Source: Nageia nagi (Eukaryota; Pinophyta). From it: a stretch of 64,000 nt of DNA. How positions within the stretch are numbered: position 1 is the first letter of the stretch; the number at the start of each line of letters is the position of its first letter. Under the pieces are notes generated by a model that saw nothing but the letters and a program-made list of their open reading frames with translations, did no database searches and was not told where the DNA came from. The DNA lies in assembly GCA_050084985.1 (NCBI GenBank), contig JBITNC010000001.1, positions 56,420,001-56,484,000 on the forward strand, read 5' to 3'. The translations under genes and the position numbers were made by a program. Shown one piece after another: positions 56,016-64,000 of the stretch.

Positions 56016-56287
56016 GAAGGCCCTCTCTTTGTGATCACACATCAATTTGTGAAGTAAAGTTATGCTAGAGGATAGTGTTTAAGAGATGAGATTAGAAGAA
56101 TTGTATGAGTTTTTATTTGTGAATTAAGAGAGATCTAGTTAGTGAATGTACTCCTAGTTGGAGGAACCACTTATATCTTGTGTTATCTTTGTGAGATTAC
56201 TTTGTGAGTTTGTTAGATGTGATTTGTGAGCTTACATGTGATCTTAGTAGTTTAGAATTATTTTAGTTATATTTCAATCCTTTCATT

Positions 56288-56299
56288 TGGTATCAAAGC
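56288..56299 (+). other. Primer-binding site of element E
   Basis: TGGTATCAAAGC, two bases after the LTR. It is the initiator tRNA-Met complement with one change. Confidence 0.9.
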
Positions 56300-57059
56300 C
56301 ACTTGAAAGCTCCTCTTCACATCCTTGGTGTGAAAGCTCTTCTTCTTGATGTGAAAGCTCATCTTCAACTTTTTGGAGGTTTCTTTTCACATCCTTATTG
56401 AGGTAAAAGTATTGTGAAGGTATAAACATCCTTTCTTCCTTATTTTTTGGATTATTTCATTTTGCTACTAACATATTAGTTGCTATATGTTAGTTATTTT
56501 GTAAATAAAATATGACTAGTACATTTTTTTATACTAACCTCCTATGTTACTTGCAATTATTTTTTCAAAATTGCTATTTCTTTTAAATAAAATTAAGGGT
56601 TAGTATACAAAATTTGTGTAATATTAACACTCACAAATTTTTGTGCTATGAACTAGTTCTTTTTTAAATATACTTTGAACTAGCAATATGATGCAACTTA
56701 TTTGTCCATACTAATCTCTATTTTGATACTTGCAATTTTTTTTCAAAATTACTCACTATGTTGTCATAATCTTTTACATTAAAAGGTTATTATTCTTTTA
56801 TTAGTATACATTTCAAAAAGGGAAGGAGAAGGGTACTTCTATTTCAATAAACATTTCAATACTTTTATTTAAATAATAATTTTTTTTTCTCTCTGTAATT
56901 ATAAAATCTAAAAAAAACACACAAAGGTGTTTTTTTAGCCTAGTCAACAGACATTGGGGGGTGTCATCCATAATAGGGGTACGAGAAACCCATGTACCTC
57001 TAGCTGGGTGGCTCCCTTACCATAGTCAGTTAAGCTCCTCAATGTGTTTTTTGGCTAGC

Positions 57060-57320
57060 TATGACCCCCTCCTTGCATTGACCTCTGTGACCCATGTGGC
57101 CATTACCCCCTTACTCCTCCATATCCTATGCTTGTAAAGTGGCCCTCTAGTTGCCCTGCCTATAGCCTCCCCCTGCTCTACTTATAGCCTCCCATCGCTC
57201 TGCTTGCGACCTCTTGTCACTCTACCTACAGCCTCCAACCACTTCACTTGTGACCTCCAACCACCCCACCTATGACCTCCCACCACATCGCTTGCGACCT
57301 CCCTTCCTCTGTGCACTCAC
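57060..57320 (+). repeat. Minisatellite in the C-rich block of the leader of E
   Basis: Units of roughly 24 bp alternate GCCTCCC/GACCTCC with CTCTGCTTG/CACTTCACTTG words. At least six degenerate units are visible between 57150 and 57310. Confidence 0.7.
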
Positions 57321-57879
57321 CCTCTCTTTCACCTCAGCCCTCTTCTTGGCCAAAGGGAGGTTAATTTTTTTGACCTTTTGTGTTTTTAAAGGGTTGTTGG
57401 TTATTATTTTTTTAGAGCAATCATTTTTTTTTTAACATTTAATTATTACTTACATAGCATATACTCCTCCTTCATAGGCATTTAATTTTTTTTAGTTCTT
57501 TACAAGCCACCTCTTCCTATTTAAGTCACTTAGAACCTCCTGTACTCCAATTTTAATGCTTTGCCATGATGAGTATAAATATATTATTTTTTATGTAAAT
57601 AGATGGTCAACTACATCATTACTTTTAAAAAGTGACAATTTTTTGGGGGAAGTATAATTTTTTTTAATTTGCTCAAATACTTCTAAGTATGGGAACTAAC
57701 TTAGGTAATTTTTTTACCTTAGTTACATTATTTTTAGCATGGATGTATACTTATTTTTTTTAACATGTACAATATTTTTTAAAGTTAAGCTAAGATGCTC
57801 TCTTTAGGGGTACAACTTTAAGTAAAAATGGGAAATTTTATGAACTTTTTATTTAAAGTTTAAAACATGTTGCTTGCTT

Positions 57880-58100
57880 AATTTTTAATGCTTACTACTT
57901 AAAATAATGCATGCTTAAGTTTAGTACTTAAATGATTAAGTTAATTTTCTTAGTACTAAATTTTTCTTCTTTTTGCATGCTTAGTACTTATTTGTTAAGT
58001 TAATGCATACTTATGCTTAAATGATGCATGTTTAGTACTTAAATGATTAAGTTAATGATACATGATTAGAACTTAATTTTTAAGATAATGCATGCTTATT
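57880..58100 (+). repeat. GCATGC/TTAAGTTA repeats in the leader of E
   Basis: Recurrent AATGCATGCTTA and GATTAAGTTAAT words, a degenerate counterpart of the array at 36750-36965. Confidence 0.65.
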
Positions 58101-58963
58101 ACTTAAAATCTTAAGTTATGATGCTATTTTTCTTCCTTATGCAAAGTATGGAATAGACTTGTGCAAAATAAGGAATGATGTAAAGATGTCCTTTAGAGGT
58201 TGGTAAACAAAATCCATTAGACTCTTAGGTTTCAAAAATTGCAAATAGATGATATTTAATTATGCTCTTTTACTTCATATTTTGTATTTTGATTTATTTG
58301 CTTATGCAAAAAAAATGTAAACATTGAAATGAGCAACCCCTTAAAATGAACACATCCGCATGTACATTTTGCAACATGACTTGTTTGGAGAGCCATGAGA
58401 TGAGGATAGGTAGATTGGAGCCTTTAAGTTTGATGATCCAAATGGTGAAAAGTTTGTACTTCTCAATTACCCTTAAGTCTTTTGTTGGTCTAGATATAAC
58501 TCCAATAGGTGGACATGCATGTGTGTAGTGATACCACATGTTTGCACAGAAGGATAACTTGAAACCTAATTAAGATTAATAATTTAGTCAATCCAATAAA
58601 CATCATAACCTTAGAAAATAGTAGGTACTTCTCTTTATGAGAAAGTTTAATACTGACCAAGGTGAATTGGTTGAAGATTGATAGTACTTGAATTTGTCTT
58701 ATGTGGGCATCCAAGTGAAGGTCTAATTTTAGATAAAAAACAAACTTCAACAATATCACTTTACATTTATAGTTCTTAAAATGAGAAATGTATTTGGTTA
58801 CATGAATTATTATTTGATTTGTAAAACATTTGCATTAGTAAATCAAATCAAGCATTTCTTAGTTGATTAAATTTAACATGTATTATTTACTTGGTTAAAA
58901 CTTAACGTATGATGTTGTTTATTAAACCACATGCTTATTATTTTCCATATTCGTATGTAGCAA

Positions 58964-59880
58964 ATGAAAGATACTTTTTATCCAAACACATTTTTGATGA
59001 TTCAAAATTTGAAATTTGAGAACCTCCAATGAGAGCTGAATTGCAGGTAAGAAAGCTTTGGCAAATAGTGAATGAGAACCTTATACCTCCTACAAATGAG
59101 AAGGCATTAGAGGTTTACAACACGAAGAATGAGTTGGCAATCTCCATGATCTTTCATGCAATTTCAGATGATGTGCTCTTAATGATTTCCTCTTCAACCT
59201 TGATAAAGGAAGCTTTGGATAAGCTTAAGCAAATCCACCTTGTTTTAAAATTTTCAAGAAGGTTTACCATTCTTTAAAAGTTACTTCAATCTTGTTAAAG
59301 ATAAGAAGATGTGGCTATCTACTTGAACAAAATCATTGACTTAAAGACCTAACTTATTGTCTATGGGTGCAATTGGATTAACAATGAGTTCATAGTCTTC
59401 ATCATTCTCCAAAGCTTTTCTTCAAAGTTTGGTAACTTTATGATGGTTATGAAAATAAAGTTTGATGATGAAGAAGAAATATTCTCCTTTGAGAACCTTT
59501 CTAGACTCCTTTTGAAGTATGATGAAACCTTTAATAAAAAGGTGTTGATTTTTTCTTTTGAGTATAATAACATTGCTCTTAGAGCAACCAAAATTTTTTT
59601 CAATAAAAAGTTCAACCATCAAAAGAAATCTTATCTTTCTTCCTTCAAAAGGTTTGAGAAAAGGAGAAACAGCAATAATAGTAGCAACAACAATGGTGAC
59701 AACAATCACTTCAAACAAAGAGATAGAAGAGGTAAAGCAAACAATCCATATCCTAAAAAAAAAATTGATGGTAACTGTAACTATTATGGCATCCAAGGTC
59801 ACAAAGAAGTTGATTGCTACAAAAAGAAAAGAAAAAAAATAAAAACAAAGGTAATAGAAATGTAAATGTAAAAAACTTCA
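58964..59880 (+). pseudogene. gag of element E, decayed
   Basis: The start is at 58964, followed by a frameshift. The frame 59029-59277 covers MRAELQVRKLWQIVNENLIP to the end of the conserved Gag body. The frame 59440-59865 has the Asn/Arg linker and the knuckle CNYYGIQGHKEVDC, in which the second Cys is Tyr. The linker is rich in Asn, Ser and Lys as in the other copies. Frameshifts near 59277 and 59440 separate the pieces. Confidence 0.84.
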
Positions 59881-61355
59881 AAAGAAATAAGAATATTCAA
59901 GTTAGTTTTGTTGCGACATTCTACTCTATGTATCATACTTTTTCTTCTAATTTGGTTGTTAACTCTGGTTGCACTAATCACTTATGTTTTTAAAAAAGAA
60001 AAGTTTAAAAACTTTCACAAGTATAGAAAAGATGCGATTATGATAGCTGATAACTCTATCCTTGAAGTTCAAGGAATTGAGAGTGTGTTGATTCATGGGA
60101 AGGTTATTGATAATGTATTCTATATTTTTAAACTTATGATGAATCTTCTCTCCATAATCTAAGTTGTTAAAAAAAAGTACTCATTTGATTTCAACTCTCA
60201 ATCTTGGTGTATGAAGAAAGAACTTACCATTTTGGTTAAAATATCATTGAAATATAATCTCTATATTATGGATCAAATTCTATCAAAGATTTGTTTTGCT
60301 ACAAGTGTGTGTTCTAGAGGTAATCTTTTACTCTAATGTTTAAAGCACCTTAACCATAAGAGTATTCAAACCATAAAAGACCAAGAACTTATAGAAAATT
60401 TACCTTCTATTTCATCTATAATTAGTTTATATGAGAAGTGCATCTTGGCAAGATGCATAAGCAAATGTTTGAAAGAGATAAAGGAAAAAAAGCATCTCAA
60501 TCTCTTCATCTTGTGCATTTAGATTTAATAGGTCTATTTCAGATTAAGTTGCTTAAAAGAGCATATTACATCTTGACCTTCATTGATTACTTTAGTAGGA
60601 TGACCTTTGGGTATCTACTTAAGCACAAGGATCAAACCTTTGAGAGTTTCAAAAATTTTAACACCTTAGTTGAAAATTAAACTAATCTTAATATCAAAAT
60701 GTTGAGATAAGATAATAGGGAAGAATATAATAGCAATGAGTTCAATGACTTTTATGCAAAATATGGAACCAAGAGGAAATTTACAATTCTTTACACTCTT
60801 CAATAGAACGATGTTGTTGAAAGGAAAAATATGATAATTATAGAAATGGCTAGATGCATGTAGGGTTATCTTCTTAGTTTCTTATGAGGTGAAACAATGA
60901 GCACTACTATTTACACCTTGAATAGGTGTTCCACAAAAGTCATTCAAGGTAAAACTCTTTTTGAGGTATGGTTAGGAAGAAAATCTAACATTTCTCACCT
61001 TAGGGTGTTTGGTTATGAAGCATTCTCCTACATTGTCTTTGAGAAGAGGAAGAAGTTGGATAAAAGAGTTGAAAAATGCATCTTTATAGGTTATTATAGT
61101 CAGCATAGAGGCTACAGGCTCTACTCTCCATCCTATAAAGTAGTGTTCATTTCTAGGGATGTAAAGTTCAATGAACTTCTTAAAGAATCTACCTCTAATG
61201 AGGATGTTGATGATCCAGATGAATCATCAATTGCTCCTAGCTAGTTGGATATTGATATAGATAAGTCACCTTAGGAACAAAATTCTCCAACACAAAGGGT
61301 AATAAGGAGTATGACCTTGAACAAATTTTTATTTACCAAGATTGAAATTAAGCTA
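59881..61355 (+). pseudogene. Protease and integrase of element E
   Basis: The protease block near 59955 reads VVNSGCTNHLCF, so the catalytic Asp has become Asn. Integrase: an eroded HHCC region at about 60320-60450; the frame 60438-60680 with HLDLIGLFQ and FGYLLKHKDQTFESF; a stop just before DNREEY (near 60710); VVERKNM near 60815. The frame 60897-61244 holds the C-terminal part (TLNRCSTKVIQGKTLFEVW, HRGYRLYSPSYK, VFISRDVKFNELL). Similarity ends at about 61355 before any RT. The integrase tail is the longest intact piece of this domain in the window. Confidence 0.85.
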
Positions 61356-62596
61356 TTTATAAATAAAAGTGTATTTGAGAATGCAAATAAATGAATATCT
61401 ATAGTTCCAAAAGATACATATATCTATTTATAAATTCTAAGCTAACGGATAGCAATTTATAATAAGATAATTTGATATAGAAGATAATGAATAATTGAAA
61501 TCAAAATGACATTACCAAATAAGATTGAATTTGTGTACTTACCTCATAGAACATACCTGATATTGATGAATGGAAGATAGTGACGAAGCCTCAACAACTA
61601 ATGGAGTTTGCATCCGAAGTTATAGAGCAAGATGATCCAAAAGGAGGGTTGCAAGTGATCTATTTCATGCTTGGAAGGAGCATCAATGGTCTACTTTGAT
61701 CTATAGGAGAGCATCAATGGTCTTCATTAGATTGTAGTTCATTCCCAACCGACTCTATGCCTCCACACAAACTTTCAATGGTCTCAATTTGATACCCAGA
61801 TAAACTTAGAATTATTAGGATGCTCGCATAAGAAAGTACACAAACCTAGCCTTGAATGGTGGGTTAAAAGACACCTAAAAGATTGTCATCATCAAAACCA
61901 AATATGGGATCATGTATCTCTTTGATGTGGACTTACTATTAGATCTCTATTTATATAGATAATAATATGACTTACTCCTTAGGTCAACATGTACCTACAT
62001 AAATAAGAATATAATAAGTTGATGATATATATTGATCATATCCAAAATAACATTAATATTCTTGAACTAGATATATAAATATGGGCACATATTTTCTAAT
62101 GTATTAAATTAAATGCATAAATTAATTTTAGATGATAATAGAGGCCCCACTTTGAATGAGAAATTGAAAATCACTAGGTGCATTGAGATTTTTCATTCAA
62201 AGTATAACCAAGATGACATAGCAATCAAATATTGATAGGTATCAATAACCATAATACCAAAACTAATCAATCTATTTTGGTATTGAACTATGATAAAGAT
62301 ATAAGAAAGATAAGCAATCATATTGACAAAAGTTATGAGTTTAAGAAAACCCTTTTATATGACATCCATCATGTTGCTCTTAGTTGATGTTGATATGCTT
62401 CATGAGTTCTAATGATAACCTACAAAAGAAAGAGTTCTAGGGTCCATAGACATTTATGAAGAGGTCACCAATGATAATTACCCATATTTTTGATATATTT
62501 TTGATATGTGGAGTACAATCATCTCATGTCATTGATGATTCTGTCCATTGATCTTGTGGAAGTTGAACTTCTTGCTGAAAGGCATAATAATAAAAC
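61356..62596. other. Unassigned sequence 3' of element E
   Basis: AT-rich, no coding signal. The words GAGCATCAATGGTCT and CTTTCAATGGTCTC recur at about 61678-61775. It may be the 3' part or LTR of the gypsy element whose integrase lies at 63078-64000. Confidence 0.45.
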
Positions 62597-62895
62597 TAAG
62601 AGCTAAAATTCTACCAAGAGGCATATTGCAATGAGTATGAGAGCTAAAAATTTGCACCAAAAGATATATTGCAATGAGTAGTGGAGTTGAAACTCCACCA
62701 AGAGGTATGAAACTAGGATGATGATATGAGAGTTGAAACTTTGCCAAGAGACATGAACTAGGATGAAGAGAGCTGAAACTCTACCAAGAGGCATGAAACT
62801 AAGATGATGAGAGTTGAAACTCTACTAAGAGGCATGAAAATCTTATGATTTAGGAGCTAAAACTCTGCACCAAGGGGTATTTAATGATATTTTTT
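62597..62895. repeat. Seven-unit minisatellite, 40-46 bp
   Basis: The word AGTTGAAACT or AGCTAAAA starts units at 62601, 62642, 62685, 62731, 62771, 62812 and 62855. Units continue with CTACCAAGAGGCATGAAACT and GATGATGAG. Unit lengths vary and are mostly not multiples of three, so frames through it (62529-62747, 62603-62794) are by-products. Confidence 0.88.
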
Positions 62896-63077
62896 TTGCT
62901 ATTTCTGATTGTATAATAGGATCATGGGTGGTACTTTTGTGCTAAAATGAAGCATTAGTGCTCCTCTTATGATACTAAAATGACCTTCTATTATGGATTT
63001 TTGTGCCATCTATTCCATGCTTATTCATGTAGTAACATTTTTATAGAAATAGATGCATAAGATGACCCATAAGTCAT

Positions 63078-64000
63078 CTAGATGTGATACTTCTTTAGGT
63101 GCCTAGCATTGATGGGATTTTTGAGAACCTCTCTATCCAATGTAGTCTATCTACATGCACCTTTGCCAAAGACCTCTGTGATGATGTATGGGCCAACCCT
63201 ATTTGGTTCAAACTTTCCTTTAAGTTCATATTTTGATGTAATGTTAGAAATATTCTCTTGGAGAACCATATCCCCAACCTCAAATGCTTTGAGCACCATT
63301 TTCTTTCCATAGGCCCTCTTTATTCTTTGTTGATATGTTTTAAGATGTTCTAGTGCATTAATTTTTTTCTCATCTAATACCTATAGCTAATTTAACCTTG
63401 CTTCCCATTTTTGTGGTCCCTTCATGATATCTTTGAGTGCAATTCTCAAAGAAAGGATCTCAATTTCAAGTGGAATGATTACTTCATCACTATACATAAG
63501 AGAGTATAGAGTAGCACTTGTTGCTGTTCTTTCACTTATTCTATATACCCATAAAGCATATGGTAATTAATTATGTCAATCCCTACCATTATTTTATATA
63601 GTTTTTGCCAATATCTTCTTGATTATTTTGTTTGTTGCTTCAGCTTTTCCATTCCTTTGAATTTAGTAAATTGAAAAAAATCTCTGTTCAACCTTCATCT
63701 TTTTTCAAAATTCTTTGATATCTTTTCTTGTAAAATTTGCACCATTATCCATGATCAACTTCTGAGGTATGCCAAATCTACAAATGATATATTCCTTGAT
63801 GAAATTGATAACATGTTTTTGTATAGCTATTTTCAAAGGAATTTCCTCAACCCATTTAGTGTAGTATTCAATGGCAACCAAAATAAACTTGTGCCCCTCA
63901 CTAGATGGACGATTGATAACATTCATGAAATCTAAAGCCCACATTGAGAAAGGCCATGGTGATGTAACATAGTTTAAATTTTGAGTAGGTGTTAATTCTA
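63078..64000 (-). pseudogene. Ty3/gypsy integrase, C-terminal part of pol, continuing off the window
   Basis: From the right edge the minus strand reads PTQNLNYVTSPWPFSMWALD into the frame 63944-63705. That frame has the first catalytic Asp in WALDF and the second in MDNGANF. After a stop comes NGKAEATNK with the catalytic Glu (about 63640-63660). Downstream are PYALWVYR and the C-terminal block GDMVLQENI, GKFEPNRVGPYI and NARHLKKYHI, ending with TAG at 63078. The D, D, E triad is all present, but stops lie at about 63704, 63660, 63590 and 63165. This is a plant gypsy chain of the type using WxLDF and HKFILVAIEY. Its RT should lie beyond base 64000, so it is not the partner of the RT at 55 kb. 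Confidence 0.88.

Larger units (their letters stand above)
55785..56285 (+). repeat. 5' LTR of element E (E-type, 501 bp)
   Basis: TGTTGGAATG ... TCCTTTCA, with TG...CA ends. The palindrome is at 55846-55880 and the TATA box at 56008-56015. Diagnostic E-type words are CTAGAGGATAGTGTTTAAG and GTTTGTTAGATGTGATTTG. Confidence 0.93.
56300..58963 (+). other. Leader of element E
   Basis: The modules in order are a segment with repeated GTGAAAGCTC words, a TTAGTATA-rich AT block, the C-rich block (56990-57360), TTAAG/GCATGC repeats (57880-58100) and the conserved pre-gag block. No conserved frame. Confidence 0.78.
55785..61355 (+). mobile_element. Copia element E (plus strand), 3' truncated
   Basis: It has a complete 5' LTR, primer site, leader, gag, protease and integrase. 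Similarity to the family stops at about 61355, within the linker between integrase and RT. RT, RNase H and the 3' LTR are absent. The five bases before the LTR are ATAAG. Its leader is the best reference for the family in this window because its 5' LTR and primer site are intact. Confidence 0.9.

Noticed and set aside
57214-57435. 73-codon frame with a hydrophobic C-terminus
   Set aside because: Minisatellite of the leader C-rich block of element E followed by a T-rich run.
62603-62794. Minus-strand frames with repeated CLLVEF and MPLGR words, resembling a repeat protein
   Set aside because: Produced by a 40-46-bp minisatellite whose unit length is mostly not a multiple of three.
63095-63310. 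71-codon minus-strand frame taken as a separate protein
   Set aside because: A shifted frame over the gypsy integrase C-terminus; the true frame reads GDMVLQENI and GKFEPNRVGPYI.
54395-64000. One gypsy element interrupted by copia E, with RT at 55 kb and integrase at 63 kb
   Set aside because: On the minus strand the integrase would come before RT, the reverse of the gypsy order RT-RNase H-integrase; they must be two elements.

Overview
The window is repeat-dominated nuclear DNA of a seed plant. It is AT-rich and almost wholly built from decayed LTR retrotransposons: plant-type Ty1/copia with initiator-methionine-tRNA primer sites, plus plant-type Ty3/gypsy. The density of old, nested elements suggests a large genome, possibly a gymnosperm, but no sequence here fixes the species. 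I see no intact protein-coding host gene, no rRNA or tRNA gene and no CRISPR array.

Most of the window is one copia family, with LTRs near 500 bp, an unusually long leader of about 2.7 kb, gag-pol, and short direct repeats before the polypurine tract. Copies are labelled A to F. Copy A (+) runs from before base 1 to 14907. Copy B (-, 3055-11589) lies inside it. A divergent minus-strand LTR, G, is at 17815-18291. A 3' half of a copy (32504-34560, 'F-left') shares its LTR (34561-35054) with copy F (+, 34561 to 51101). The 3' LTR of F was split by copy C (-, 42601-50858), leaving the 5-bp duplication ATTAT. Copy E (+) runs 55785-61355 and is cut off before reverse transcriptase. Two LTR subfamilies can be told apart: A-type (A, B, F-left) and E-type (C, E, F). 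The LTR at 34561 is a mosaic of both, which points to recombination between elements.

A second copia element, D (-, 23589-31220), has two LTRs of 1952 bp each and a perfect CTTGT target duplication. Its internal region has lost protease and the front of integrase, fusing gag in frame to the integrase tail. Ty3/gypsy remnants on the minus strand lie at 54395-55640 (RT-RNase H) and 63078-64000 (integrase, running off the window). The order of these domains shows that they are two different elements.

The remaining stretches are 14908-17600, 18377-23583, 31226-32503, 51102-54394 and 61356-63077. They hold no recognisable gene, with three weak exceptions. These are possible host exons near 16.5-17.2 kb, a CACTA-like terminus ending at 19865, and a long decayed coding stretch of unknown identity at about 19880-21640.

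All pol regions carry stops, frameshifts, deletions or catalytic substitutions, so nothing here looks able to transpose by itself. The strongest structural findings are the two clean target-site duplications, the mosaic shared LTR, the head-to-head F/C inverted pair of about 8 kb per arm, a conserved palindrome inside every LTR of the main family, and the modular repeat-rich leader.
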